Assembly: GCA_002411515.1 (NCBI GenBank)
Contig: DHTF01000029.1
Coordinates: 67,805 to 131,804, forward strand
Source: Proteiniphilum sp. UBA5267
GTDB lineage: Bacteria > Bacteroidota > Bacteroidia > Bacteroidales > Dysgonomonadaceae
DNA: 64,000 bases
Direction of reading: 5' to 3'
Part shown: in pieces, positions 18,400 through 27,095 of the stretch
Layout: every line of letters begins with the position of its first letter
Numbering within the stretch: position 1 is the first letter of the stretch
Made by a program: the position numbers and the translations under genes
Notes under the pieces: model-generated
Seen by the model: only the letters and a program-made list of their open reading frames with translations
What the model was told of the DNA's origin: nothing
Databases searched by the model: none

Positions 18400-19140
18400 T
18401 TAAATCCGGGTGTCTCGCAAGAGCTCCAGTATTCCTGGCAAGGCTTCAAACAGGGCAATCACGGAGTCGAATACCAGCGAGGCGCCTGCATCACGCAGTA
18501 TGGCATCGGGCAGGGGACCGGTGTTTACGGCAATGGTGAAGATTCCGGCTCCCACTGCTGCTTCAATGCCTAACGGGGCATTCTCGATTACGATGGCCTG
18601 GTTGGGCATCAGGTTGCCTCCTTTTTGTAACCCCATCAAAAATGGTTCAGGGTGTGGCTTGCCATGAACAACGTCGAAGGCGGTAACCATGGTGGCGGTG
18701 GTGAAGATTCCCGGAAAATGAGTGTCCAGTTTATTGAGCAGAGAGGGTTGGCCGGAGCCTGTTACCAATACTGGGGTAAGCCCCTCCTTTTTTACGTAGT
18801 CCAACACCTCTTTTGAACCCGGTATGGTTGCCCCGCTGTTGTATAACTGGAATAACTCCGTTTTACGGGCATAAATTTTTTGTTCCTCCTCTTCGGTTGA
18901 ATTGCGATGCAGGTTTCTCTGGAAAATAGCATCGATGGTTGATTTGCCTATTCTTCCCTCCTGCATATAAAACTCGTTTGGCAAGTGCTGCAGGTTGAAC
19001 TCTTCTATTGTCTCCCGCCACGATTTGTCATGCGCCGGCATGGAATCATACAGCACCCCATCCATGTCAAAAATGACCGATTTCAGATCGAAGTGCGTAA
19101 ATGCATGTTGTTGTAAATATGTGGTGAGTATTTGTTTCAT
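18400..19140 (-). CDS. HAD-family hydrolase, beta-phosphoglucomutase-like
   Basis: A 246-residue HAD-superfamily phosphatase/phosphomutase. Motif I is FDMDGVLYDS (nucleophile and acid Asp), motif II is in LVTGSGQ, the lysine is in HGKPHPEPF, and the last motif is VIENAPLG. The helical cap inserted after motif I and the APLG signature place it near beta-phosphoglucomutases and sugar-phosphate phosphatases. Substrate unknown; position between pgi and def suggests a hexose phosphate only weakly. Confidence 0.85.
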   Translation of the reverse strand: MKQILTTYLQQHAFTHFDLKSVIFDMDGVLYDSMPAHDKSWRETIEEFNLQHLPNEFYMQEGRIGKSTIDAIFQRNLHRNSTEEEEQKIYARKTELFQLYNSGATIPGSKEVLDYVKKEGLTPVLVTGSGQPSLLNKLDTHFPGIFTTATMVTAFDVVHGKPHPEPFLMGLQKGGNLMPNQAIVIENAPLGIEAAVGAGIFTIAVNTGPLPDAILRDAGASLVFDSVIALFEALPGILELLRDTRI

Positions 19141-19169
19141 TGATTGGTTTTATAGTGTGATAAATCATG

Positions 19170-19206
19170 AAAATCACCGGTTACCTTTTGGGTGACCGGT
19201 GATTTT
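19170..19206. terminator. Hairpin between pgi and the HAD gene
   Basis: AAAATCACCGGTTACC (19170-19185) pairs with GGTGACCGGTGATTTT (19191-19206), one wobble. It lies just 3' of pgi on the minus strand, where the T run is short (TTTT); the plus-strand T run is longer. It may only partly separate pgi from the HAD gene. Confidence 0.65.
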
Positions 19207-19223
19207 TTTTCTTCGTACCGATG

Positions 19224-20573
19224 TCAGATACGTTGTTTGATCGCTTTTGTTTCTGCTTCGTATCCCGGTTTCTCCAGTAACGCGAACATGTTCTTCTTAT
19301 AAGCTTCCACGCCAGGCTGGTTGAAAGGATTGATTCCCAGTAGATATCCACTGATTCCGCAGGCTTTTTCAAAGAAGTAAATCAGCTGTCCGATATATTT
19401 TTCATTCAGCTCGGGAAGTTCGATCAGCAAATTGGGCACATCTCCGTCCACATGTGCAATGCGGGTACCCAGTTCGGCCATTTTATTCACCTCATCCACG
19501 CGTCTGTCCTTCAGGAAGTTTAATCCGTCGAGATCTCTTTCGTCGTACGGTATTTGTACTTTCTTGTTTGGGCTTTTCACCGAAATCACCGTCTCAAAGA
19601 TGGTGCGCTCACCTTCCTGTATCCATTGTCCCATGGAATGCAGGTCGGTGGTGAAGTCCACTGCTGCCGGGAAGATGCCCAGGTTATCTTTTCCTTCGCT
19701 TTCCCCATAGAGCTGTTTCCACCATTCTGCAAGAAAGTGGAGTTTGGGATGGTAATTCACCAGGATCTCTATTTTTTTGCCTTGTCTGTAAAGCAGGTTG
19801 CGTATCACGGCGTAGATAGCCGGCAGGTTGTAATCGAACGAGACAGAGGGTGCAGTAGCTTTTTCAATTTCCACGGCACCTTGCACCAGCTTACGGATGT
19901 CGATGCCGGCCACGGCGATGGGCAGCAACCCCACCGGGGTCAGAACTGAGTAGCGGCCTCCTACATTGTCGGGGATGACAAAGGTCTTGTATCCTTCGGT
20001 GGTGGCCAGGGAACGAAGAGCACCTTTTGCTGCGTCGGTGATGGCTACAATCCGTTGGCGAGCTTCTTCTTTGCCCACCCTGCTTTCCAACTGATCTTTC
20101 AATAGACGGAAGGCAATAGCCGGTTCGGTTGTTGTTCCCGATTTGGAGATGTTGATGATACCGAACTCTCTCTCTTTCAGCCAGTCCGTTAACTCATACA
20201 GGTAATCTTCGCCGATGTTGTTTCCTGCGTAAAGGATCACCGGGTTTTTACGTGCATGCCCATCCTGGAGCCAGTCGAATGAGCTTGAGAGGGCATCGAT
20301 CACCGCCCGGGCACCTAGGTAGCTACCGCCGATGCCTACCACCACTACGGCGTCGCAACGTGTACGCAACACGGTTGCGGCATCTTCTATTTCTCTGAAA
20401 ACTTCTTCGGTAATGGAGGAGGGTAGATCTACCCATCCCAGAAAATCGCTACCTTCACGTGAGCCGTCGTGTAATGCCTGGTTGCAGGCTGTGGCATGTG
20501 GTGCCTGATTCAGAATCTCCTCTTCCTGGAGAAAACCGAGAACCTGTTTGATGTTTAATTGAATGCTATCCAT
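19224..20573 (-). CDS. pgi: Glucose-6-phosphate isomerase
   Basis: A 449-residue enzyme of the shorter bacterial type, interconverting glucose-6-phosphate and fructose-6-phosphate in glycolysis. Recognisable segments are [24 protein letters not shown] (phosphate binding), [17 protein letters not shown] and the C-terminal [12 protein letters not shown] with the catalytic Lys region. Length is typical. It lies 46 nt downstream of gpsA in a minus-strand lysS-gpsA-pgi run. A hairpin follows at 19170-19206. Confidence 0.97.
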   Translation of the reverse strand: MDSIQLNIKQVLGFLQEEEILNQAPHATACNQALHDGSREGSDFLGWVDLPSSITEEVFREIEDAATVLRTRCDAVVVVGIGGSYLGARAVIDALSSSFDWLQDGHARKNPVILYAGNNIGEDYLYELTDWLKEREFGIINISKSGTTTEPAIAFRLLKDQLESRVGKEEARQRIVAITDAAKGALRSLATTEGYKTFVIPDNVGGRYSVLTPVGLLPIAVAGIDIRKLVQGAVEIEKATAPSVSFDYNLPAIYAVIRNLLYRQGKKIEILVNYHPKLHFLAEWWKQLYGESEGKDNLGIFPAAVDFTTDLHSMGQWIQEGERTIFETVISVKSPNKKVQIPYDERDLDGLNFLKDRRVDEVNKMAELGTRIAHVDGDVPNLLIELPELNEKYIGQLIYFFEKACGISGYLLGINPFNQPGVEAYKKNMFALLEKPGYEAETKAIKQRI

Positions 20574-20619
20574 TGTATATGCTATTAAATCGGTGTGATA
20601 TATAGATTCCCTTATACGT

Positions 20620-21618
20620 TTAAAAAAATTCGATCAGCTTGTTGATTGCTGTCTGGGGCGGCAGTTTCTCATAGAGAACCTGGTACACCGTCCAGGCGAT
20701 GGGCATGTTCACCCGAAAGCGACTGTTGAGCTCATGGATGCATTTTGCCCCATAATACCCTTCGGTAACCATCTCCATTTCCAGTTGTGCCGTTTTGACC
20801 GAATAGCCTTTCCCGATCATGGTACCAAGGGTCCGGTTACGGCTGAACTGCGAATATCCGGTGACGAGCATATCACCCAGATAATGCTGCTCGGTGATGT
20901 TGCGTTCCAGGGGAACGACACCTTCAAGGAAGTGCTCCATCTCCCGGGCACAATTGCTCATCAGCACGGCCTGGAAATTATCGCCATACTGCAAACCCTG
21001 GCAAATGCCGGCGGCGATGGCATATATATTTTTCAAGACAGCGGCAAGTTCAATGCCCACTACATCGTTCGATAAACGAACCTTCAACAGGCGTGAGGTA
21101 ATTGCTTCGGAGAGTAACGTTGCTTTGTTCTGGTCGCTGCTGGCGACGGTGAGGAACGACAAACGTTCCAGAGCCACCTCTTCGGCATGGCAAGGTCCGG
21201 AGATGACGCCGATGTTTTCTGTTGGGATCTTGTAATTGGATGCGAGAAACTCGCTCATCACCATGTTGTCATTGGGTATAATCCCCTTAAGTGCCGACAC
21301 CATGAATTTGTCGCGGAAGGTGCTGCTCCATATTCTGCGGAAATATTGTTTCACAAAAGGAGAAGGAATGGCTATGATGATGGTATCAGACTCTTTGATC
21401 GCCTTCTCAATGTTGGAGTAAAAGGTAATCTGGGCCAGGTTGAATTTTACATTGGTCAGATAATTGGGATTATGGCCCAGTTTGTAGAACCCTTCAATCT
21501 GGTCGTCACGACGGATGAACCAGTTCATCTGCTTTTGGTTCATCAGCACTATTTTGGCCAGTGCTGTACCCCAGGTACCGCCTCCCAAAATACAGACCTT
21601 TCCGATTGAATCCGTCAT
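20620..21618 (-). CDS. gpsA: Glycerol-3-phosphate dehydrogenase [NAD(P)+]
   Basis: A 332-residue cytoplasmic enzyme reducing dihydroxyacetone phosphate to sn-glycerol-3-phosphate for phospholipid synthesis. The N-terminal Rossmann motif [10 protein letters not shown], the substrate region [16 protein letters not shown], and [13 protein letters not shown] with the catalytic Lys are all visible. Length is normal. It starts 26 nt after lysS and continues into pgi, a gene order I recognise from other Bacteroidota. Confidence 0.96.
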   Translation of the reverse strand: MTDSIGKVCILGGGTWGTALAKIVLMNQKQMNWFIRRDDQIEGFYKLGHNPNYLTNVKFNLAQITFYSNIEKAIKESDTIIIAIPSPFVKQYFRRIWSSTFRDKFMVSALKGIIPNDNMVMSEFLASNYKIPTENIGVISGPCHAEEVALERLSFLTVASSDQNKATLLSEAITSRLLKVRLSNDVVGIELAAVLKNIYAIAAGICQGLQYGDNFQAVLMSNCAREMEHFLEGVVPLERNITEQHYLGDMLVTGYSQFSRNRTLGTMIGKGYSVKTAQLEMEMVTEGYYGAKCIHELNSRFRVNMPIAWTVYQVLYEKLPPQTAINKLIEFF

Positions 21619-21644
21619 AATGGTGCTTTAAAGAGGGATGACGA

Positions 21645-23375
21645 TTACATAGATGCGTTGGCTATCCATGTTTTAACCTCTTCGGGTGAGGGATTGTTCA
21701 ATCCCATTTTGAATTTTTTGTTCAGTCCGCAAATCTCCTGGTGGAATTTGTTGGGATTCACTTCCTGCAGTGCTTTAACTTGCAGATATCCTGCTTTTTG
21801 GATCACGGCAACCCATTCCTCCGGAATACCGAGTTGTGCATAGTCTGCCACGCTATCTTTTTTCGTTTTCTTTTCAGGACGCATCAACGGGAAGAGTAGC
21901 ACCTCCTGAATGGTGGTCTGCCCGGTGAGCAGCATGGTCAGTCGATCCATTCCTATCCCCATGCCAGAGGTGGGTGGCATGCCATATTCGAGGGCACGCA
22001 GAAAATCCTGGTCTATGAACATCGCCTCGTCGTCGCCCTTCTCGGAGAGGCGCAATTGCTCTTCGAAGCGTGCGCGCTGGTCGATGGGGTCGTTCAGCTC
22101 AGAGTAAGCATTGGCAAGTTCCTTTCCATTGACCATCAGCTCAAAGCGCTCTGTCAGCTCCGGGTTGTCGCGGTGACGTTTGCAAAGGGGCGACATCTCA
22201 ATGGGATAATCAATGATGAAGGTGGGTTGTATGTATTTTCCTTCGGCTTTCTCACCGAAGATCTCGTCAATCAGCTTTCCTTTCCCCATTGTCTCATCCT
22301 GCTCCACATCCAGTTGCCTGCAGACATCACGAAGCTGATTTTCATCCATTCCGTTGATGTCGATACCGGTATGTTCCTTGATGGCATCGATCATGGTCAC
22401 CCTTTTGTAGGGTGCCTTGAAGTCTATTTCATGTTCGCCGACCGTTACTTTGGTGGTGCCGAGGACCTTGAGTGCCACCTGCTCCAACATTTGCTCGGTG
22501 AATTCCATCATCCAGCGGTAGTCTTTGTAAGACACGTAAATTTCCATCACGGTGAATTCGGGATTGTGTGTCCGATCCATTCCTTCGTTCCGGAAGTTGC
22601 GGGAAAACTCATAAACCCCTTCAAATCCGCCAACAATGAGTCTCTTCAAATAGAGCTCGTTTGCTATACGCAGGTAGAGGTCGATGTCGAGCGCATTCAT
22701 GTGGGTGATGAAAGGACGTGCTGCAGCTCCTCCGGGGATGCTTTGGAGTACGGGGGTATCCACTTCGAGATAACCCATGTTGTTGAAGTAGGAGCGCATT
22801 GCATCGAAGATGCGGGTACGTTTCACGAAAATATCCCTTACATCTTCGTTTACCAGCAGGTCCACATATCGTTGTCGATAGCGTAGCTCCGGATCGGAAA
22901 GCTTATCGTAAGCCACACCATCCTTTATCTTTACCACCGGCAGTGGCCTGAGTGACTTGGATAAGATGGTGAGTGTTTCCGCATGTATAGAGATCTCGCC
23001 CGTTTGGGTGCGAAAAACAAAACCGGTAATTCCTACGAAATCACCTATATCGGTCAGTTTCTTAAAAATGATGTTGTAAAGATCCTTGTTTTCTCCCGGA
23101 CAAATGTCGTCGCGGGTTATGTAAACCTGAATACGCCCTTTGGCGTCCATCAGTTCAATAAAAGAGGCCTTTCCCATGATACGGCGCGTCATGATGCGGC
23201 CTGCTATGCTTACGTGGCGACGTTCCGCGTCGTCCTTGAATGCGTCTTTTATTTCTGTGGACCAGGCGTCCACATTGTACAGTGCGGCAGGATAAGGCTC
23301 CACGCCCAACGACCTTAATTCGTCGAGGCTCTGCCGGCGGATAATCTCCTGTTCGCTAAGTTCTAAATTTTGCAT
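21645..23375 (-). CDS. lysS: Lysyl-tRNA synthetase, class II
   Basis: A 576-residue enzyme charging tRNA-Lys. It has an N-terminal OB-fold anticodon-binding domain (about 55-170, SIAGRIMTRRIMGKASF), a class II catalytic core with motif 2 (FRNEGMDRTHNPEF) and motif 3 (GIGMDRLTMLL), and a C-terminal extension of about 70 residues after motif 3 that I associate with Bacteroidota LysRS. The ATG at 23375 gives MQNLELSEQE; an in-frame TTG at 23408 is less likely. A minus-strand -7 box TACTTTTG lies at 23417-23424. Confidence 0.96.
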   Translation of the reverse strand: MQNLELSEQEIIRRQSLDELRSLGVEPYPAALYNVDAWSTEIKDAFKDDAERRHVSIAGRIMTRRIMGKASFIELMDAKGRIQVYITRDDICPGENKDLYNIIFKKLTDIGDFVGITGFVFRTQTGEISIHAETLTILSKSLRPLPVVKIKDGVAYDKLSDPELRYRQRYVDLLVNEDVRDIFVKRTRIFDAMRSYFNNMGYLEVDTPVLQSIPGGAAARPFITHMNALDIDLYLRIANELYLKRLIVGGFEGVYEFSRNFRNEGMDRTHNPEFTVMEIYVSYKDYRWMMEFTEQMLEQVALKVLGTTKVTVGEHEIDFKAPYKRVTMIDAIKEHTGIDINGMDENQLRDVCRQLDVEQDETMGKGKLIDEIFGEKAEGKYIQPTFIIDYPIEMSPLCKRHRDNPELTERFELMVNGKELANAYSELNDPIDQRARFEEQLRLSEKGDDEAMFIDQDFLRALEYGMPPTSGMGIGMDRLTMLLTGQTTIQEVLLFPLMRPEKKTKKDSVADYAQLGIPEEWVAVIQKAGYLQVKALQEVNPNKFHQEICGLNKKFKMGLNNPSPEEVKTWIANASM

Positions 23376-23416
23376 GTTCTGATAGTAGTTCGGGGGAGTG
23401 ATACCCAAATTTTGGA

Positions 23417-23424
23417 CAAAAGTA
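23417..23424 (-). promoter_or_regulatory. -7 promoter box for the lysS operon
   Basis: TACTTTTG on the minus strand matches TAnnTTTG and ends 41 nt before the lysS ATG. The -33 element is weak. Confidence 0.5.
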
Positions 23425-23593
23425 CAAAATATATTTGCGAATGCCTACTTTTTCTTCACTTTACGATGCAGTAAAACGCTCAAAAGATGTTTCATATACT
23501 CATGTAATACAGGAAGAAGAAAGAATGCAAATAAGGTTGAGAAATAGGCCATATTTCATTGCTGAAAAATTTCATTAATTAAAAAATAATGTC

Positions 23594-23601
23594 TTACTTT
23601 G
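23594..23601 (+). promoter_or_regulatory. Probable -7 box of the hydrogenase operon
   Basis: TTACTTTG, one mismatch from TAnnTTTG, sits in the 411-nt gap between divergent lysS and the first DRTGG gene. If used, the mRNA has a leader of about 180 nt containing the hairpin at 23693-23713. Confidence 0.4.
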
Positions 23602-23692
23602 TGGTGTATGTGCGAATATGAATTAATTATTTAATATTCAAACTGCTGTAGATGTTTTTTTAACTTTAAGGTGTTCCTTTTGTCAACGTTTA

Positions 23693-23713
23693 TGGAAGGG
23701 GTCAAGCCTTCCA
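23693..23713 (+). promoter_or_regulatory. Leader hairpin upstream of the hydrogenase operon
   Basis: TGGAAGG (23693-23699) and CCTTCCA (23707-23713) form a 7-bp stem with a 7-nt loop. TATGGAAG occurs at 23691-23698 and again at 23741-23748, and ACAATG/CATTGT (23751-23756, 23769-23774) could form a second hairpin. There is no T run, so it is not a terminator; an operator or leader structure is possible. Confidence 0.35.
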
Positions 23714-23786
23714 AGAATTGAATTCTAGCAAACTGACATGTATGGAAGACACAATGATCGTTGTTGTGCATTGTTTGTAAAGCAAA

Positions 23787-24164
23787 ATGAATTTACAAAG
23801 GGTAAATGAGATAATTAACGGTGCCATTCAACTTGGTTGTAACCCACAACGCGAATATGCACATGCTTTCGCTTCTGATTTGATGAGCGACGTATTGCGG
23901 TATCAGATGGAAAACGCCGTGCTTATTACAGGGCTGTGTACCGTGCAGGCGATCCGTACAGCCGAGATCATCAATGTTCCCTGCATCATCTTTGGCCGTG
24001 GAAAGCAGGTGACACCCGACATGCTGGCGCTGGCCGAGGAACATCAGATTTCCATCATTGTATCTGGCTCCACCATCTTTGAGATAGCTGGAAAACTTTA
24101 TCAAAACGGACTGAAACCGGTGCCATATGAAGATGCAGTATCACATAGAGGGAGGCAATTTTAG
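23787..24164 (+). CDS. DRTGG-domain protein 1
   Basis: A 125-residue soluble protein with a DRTGG-type domain, a fold also found N-terminal in phosphotransacetylases and in CBS-domain regulators and thought to bind ligands. It is a clear relative of the second DRTGG protein at 25940: both share SDL[ML]SDV, a [PD]D[MV]LA.AE segment and an [AF]E.AG[KR]LY segment. It opens the ten-gene hydrogenase operon; its stop lies 38 nt inside the next gene. Related cassettes occur next to hydABC in Thermotoga and clostridia, as I recall. A sensory or adaptor role is inferred from context only. Confidence 0.82.
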   Translation: MNLQRVNEIINGAIQLGCNPQREYAHAFASDLMSDVLRYQMENAVLITGLCTVQAIRTAEIINVPCIIFGRGKQVTPDMLALAEEHQISIIVSGSTIFEIAGKLYQNGLKPVPYEDAVSHRGRQF

Positions 24165-24546
24165 TGCTGCAGGGCGAGCAAGTTCGGAGGTGAAAAAAAC
24201 GCTGAAACAGTTCAATATATCGCCTGTAGTTGTCCGCAGGATTGCCGTGGCTCTTTATGAAGCAGAGGTAAACGTGGTGGCACATGCATGGAGAGGGACC
24301 ATGAGCGTGGAACTTACACCTGAGGATATCCACGTGGTGGTGGAGGATGAAGGGCCCGGTATCGAAGACATTGACAAAGCCATGGAAGAGGGGTATTCTA
24401 CTGCCAGTGAGGCAGTCCGTCAGATGGGGTTTGGCGCTGGTATGGGATTGCCCAACATTCGCAAAAATTGCGATGAGATGCATCTCTCCTCTACCCCTGG
24501 CAGAGGTACCCGTATAGAAATTAAAGTATATTTCAACGCTTTTTAA
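24127..24546 (+). CDS. Stand-alone HATPase (RsbW/anti-sigma-kinase-like), hydrogenase operon
   Basis: A 139-residue GHKL ATPase domain. The N box is in YEAEVNVVAHA, the G1 box in DEGPGIED, and the G2 region in GFGAGMGLPNI, so ATP binding should be intact. There is no dimerisation/histidine phosphoacceptor helix, as in RsbW/SpoIIAB-type serine kinases. A second ATG two codons on (24133) is possible. It overlaps the upstream DRTGG gene by 38 nt and precedes the HydS-like gene by 33 nt. Its target is not visible; no anti-sigma antagonist is encoded nearby. Confidence 0.85.
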   Translation: MKMQYHIEGGNFSAAGRASSEVKKTLKQFNISPVVVRRIAVALYEAEVNVVAHAWRGTMSVELTPEDIHVVVEDEGPGIEDIDKAMEEGYSTASEAVRQMGFGAGMGLPNIRKNCDEMHLSSTPGRGTRIEIKVYFNAF

Positions 24547-24579
24547 GTCGACAAACCATACTCCGAAAGTCTTCACAGC

Positions 24580-25968
24580 ATGGACGGCAGGAATTACATA
24601 CATTCCATACAGATCGATACGACGAAATGTATCGGGTGCTCCCATTGTATGCGTGTTTGTTCCACGCAGGCTATCCGCATCGTGGAGGGATATGCGAACA
24701 TACAACCGGAGAGATGTGTCGATTGCGGTGAATGTTATCGTGTTTGTCCCCAGCGTGCCATTTATGCGAAGGATGATGGCGTTGCTTCCTTGAGCAGGGA
24801 CAGGTACCACATTGCGCTGGTACCGTCGGTTTTCATCGGCCAGTTCTCTTCCGAATATTCTGCTTCCAGGGTGCTGGATGCCGTGAAACAGATTGGCTTC
24901 GATGAGGTGTTTGAGGTGGAGCAGGCGATCGACTTCATGAAGGAAGCCTATCAATCACTTGCGGCGGCGGAGTTTCCACGCCCCATTATCAGCTCTTTTT
25001 GTCCTGCAGTGGTCCGACTTATTCAGGTGCTGTATCCCTCCTTCACCAGTCACATCATGCAACTAAAAGCCCCACACGACATGGCTGCACTCTATTTGCG
25101 AAAATGGAAAGAGCAGGAAGGAAAGGATCCTCAAAAAATAGCTATTTATTACATCACGCCTTGTGCTGCAAAGATCGTAGCAGCCCGTGCCCCTGTTGGT
25201 GAGTCGGAATCGCCCATCGATGCCGCCATCAGCATTACCGAAGTCTATAATCTGGTATCGAAAATATTGCACGCAAAGAGCAATGCAGGGTTATACAAGA
25301 CATGTGCCAACATGAGTCCCGATTCGGTCAATTGGTCGTTGTCGGGGACCGAAAAAAAATACTTCCCGGGAAGAAGCCTCGCCATTGATGGGATGGACAA
25401 TGTGATTGAGTTCATGGAGAAGCTGGAGTCGGGGCACCTCTCTCCGATTGATTTTCTGGAACTGCGTGCCTGTGACCAGGGTTGTGCCGGGGGAATCCTC
25501 TGTCCCGGTAACCGGTTTCTGACGGTAGAGAGATTGGAGCAGCGACAGAAAAGACTAAAGAAGCTAAAAAAAGCCAATCACGGTCAGGTTCGAAATCCCT
25601 TGATGACATATCGGGAGGAGTTGCGGCATTTTTCGGGCGTTGCGCCCGTATTGCCGCGGGAGGGGCTGCTGCTGGATGAAGATATGGAGAAAGCATTGCT
25701 CAAGCTTCAACGTATTGAGAGATTGATGACCTATTTCCCGGGTTTCGATTGTGGAGCCTGTGGTGCGCCCGGTTGCAGGAATCTGGCCGAAGATATTGTG
25801 CGGGGAAAAGCAAGCATCTCACATTGTTTGTTTGTGCAGCGAGTAATGGAGAAAAATTACAAGTTGAGTCCTGATCAGGCCTTTGTGGTTATTGAAAAGA
25901 TATGGGGCAGAAACAGACTCAATAAATACAGTGATTCAGATGGAAAAGAGTCTAATACAGCTTATTGA
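24580..25968 (+). CDS. HydS-like putative sensory [FeFe] hydrogenase
   Basis: A 462-residue iron-sulfur protein. Residues 1-65 hold two [4Fe-4S] ferredoxin motifs (CIGCSHCMRVC, CVDCGECYRVC). The core is an [FeFe]-hydrogenase H-domain with all four H-cluster cysteines: Cys141 (SSFCPAV), Cys195 (TPCAAK), Cys298 and Cys302 (ACDQGCAGG). The proton-relay cysteine that precedes Cys141 in catalytic enzymes (TSCCPGW) is Phe140 here, as expected of a slow, sensory form. The C-terminus has a CGACGAPGC...C [4Fe-4S] motif (C-x2-C-x4-C-x16-C). No PAS domain is present. It should need hydEFG, which lie downstream. Role as an H2 or redox sensor for the operon is inference from family knowledge. Confidence 0.88.
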   Translation: MDGRNYIHSIQIDTTKCIGCSHCMRVCSTQAIRIVEGYANIQPERCVDCGECYRVCPQRAIYAKDDGVASLSRDRYHIALVPSVFIGQFSSEYSASRVLDAVKQIGFDEVFEVEQAIDFMKEAYQSLAAAEFPRPIISSFCPAVVRLIQVLYPSFTSHIMQLKAPHDMAALYLRKWKEQEGKDPQKIAIYYITPCAAKIVAARAPVGESESPIDAAISITEVYNLVSKILHAKSNAGLYKTCANMSPDSVNWSLSGTEKKYFPGRSLAIDGMDNVIEFMEKLESGHLSPIDFLELRACDQGCAGGILCPGNRFLTVERLEQRQKRLKKLKKANHGQVRNPLMTYREELRHFSGVAPVLPREGLLLDEDMEKALLKLQRIERLMTYFPGFDCGACGAPGCRNLAEDIVRGKASISHCLFVQRVMEKNYKLSPDQAFVVIEKIWGRNRLNKYSDSDGKESNTAY

Positions 25969-26284
25969 GGTGTTGGGTTACCGGTGTCTGGCAGGACAGG
26001 TGCGGACCGACAGAATGGTGCATTGGGGTTACGTGTCGGATCTGTTAAGTGATGTAATGGGTAAGGCACAGCCCGGGATGGTATGGATCACCTCGCAGGT
26101 ACACTCGAATATTGTGGCCGTGGCCGCACTCAAGGAAGTGGCCGCCATCATCGTGGTGAATGAGCGGCAGATAGATCCGGATGTATTGGCACAAGCCGAG
26201 AAGGAAGGGGTGGTGATTCTTTCTTCGGGAATGCCCGCTTTTGAGACTGCCGGAAGGTTGTATGCGCAATTAAAGTCGGACTGA
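25940..26284 (+). CDS. DRTGG-domain protein 2
   Basis: A 114-residue paralogue of the DRTGG protein at 23787, sharing the SDLLSDV, DPDVLAQAEKE and AFETAGRLY segments. The ATG at 25940 lies 29 nt inside the HydS-like gene, so translation is probably coupled; upstream in-frame TTG codons are less likely starts. The two DRTGG proteins flank the HATPase and HydS-like genes, which suggests they act with them, perhaps as a heterodimer (inference). Ligand unknown. Confidence 0.82.
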   Translation: MEKSLIQLIEVLGYRCLAGQVRTDRMVHWGYVSDLLSDVMGKAQPGMVWITSQVHSNIVAVAALKEVAAIIVVNERQIDPDVLAQAEKEGVVILSSGMPAFETAGRLYAQLKSD

Positions 26285-26342
26285 TAAAAAGACACCTGCC
26301 GTGCTTGTGATTTGGAAATTGTAGAATGCGAATAAGAGAACC

Positions 26343-27095
26343 ATGAACTGTTTCCATGCCGATTTACATATTCACACCTGTCTTTCACCCTGTGGTGATC
26401 TGGAGATGAGTCCGCGGAACATCATCCGCACTGCCAGGGAGAGAGGGCTGCACATGATTGCCATAACCGATCACAACAGCACGCTGAATGTGGTTGTAAC
26501 CATGGAGATAGGTCGCCGGGAAGGGATTTATGTAATAGCGGGTTGCGAAGTGAACACGTGCGAGGAGGTACACTGTCTCTGTTACTTTCCTCATCTGCAT
26601 GCGTTGCAAGTCTTTCAACTCTATTTGGAGGGGCGGATGACTTCTTTGCCAAATGATCCCGACCGGTTTGGGTATCAGGTCGCAGTAGATGCCAACGACC
26701 GGATTCTCTATGAGGAGAAGCGCTCTTTGTTTGTGGGTATCGATGCCGAGATTGAAGGGGTCGCTGCTGAGGTACACCGGTTGGGAGGTGTTTTTGTGCC
26801 GGCACACATAGACAGGCGCTCAAACAGTCTGTTGAGCCAGCTCGGTTTTGTTCCTTTCGGGCTGTCACATGATGCGTTGGAGATGTCAAGGGCTACCACA
26901 CCATCCGCATTTGTGCAAAAGCATCCGGAGCTTGCGGAGGAACTGTTCCTGCACAACTCCGATGCCCACTATCTGAAAGATATTGCCGCTGTGTATAACC
27001 GTTTTTATATGGAGCAGCTCAGCTGGGACTGTTTTAAAGCCGCCTTCGACCATACAGGGAATAAGGATTCTTTTATCGGATATTTCTATGATTGA
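26343..27095 (+). CDS. PHP-domain metal-dependent phosphoesterase
   Basis: A 250-residue protein of the polymerase-and-histidinol-phosphatase (PHP) superfamily. Metal-ligand motifs are visible in order: DLHIHTCLS, ITDHNS, GCEVNT, VPAHIDR and HNSDAHYL. It is a single-domain TrpH-like form; such enzymes hydrolyse phosphoesters or nucleotide 3',5'-bisphosphates, but the substrate here is unknown. Position inside the hydrogenase operon matches PHP genes beside hydABC in Thermotoga-type clusters (recalled). The stop overlaps the next HATPase start by 8 nt. Confidence 0.87.
   Translation: MNCFHADLHIHTCLSPCGDLEMSPRNIIRTARERGLHMIAITDHNSTLNVVVTMEIGRREGIYVIAGCEVNTCEEVHCLCYFPHLHALQVFQLYLEGRMTSLPNDPDRFGYQVAVDANDRILYEEKRSLFVGIDAEIEGVAAEVHRLGGVFVPAHIDRRSNSLLSQLGFVPFGLSHDALEMSRATTPSAFVQKHPELAEELFLHNSDAHYLKDIAAVYNRFYMEQLSWDCFKAAFDHTGNKDSFIGYFYD

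Noticed and set aside
22056-22886. 276-codon open frame antisense to lysS
   Set aside because: Shadow of the class II synthetase core; no independent signal.
24055-24954. 299-codon open frame antisense to the HATPase and HydS genes
   Set aside because: It mirrors codon structure of convincing plus-strand genes with Fe-S and ATPase motifs; its own translation has no recognisable domain or start context.
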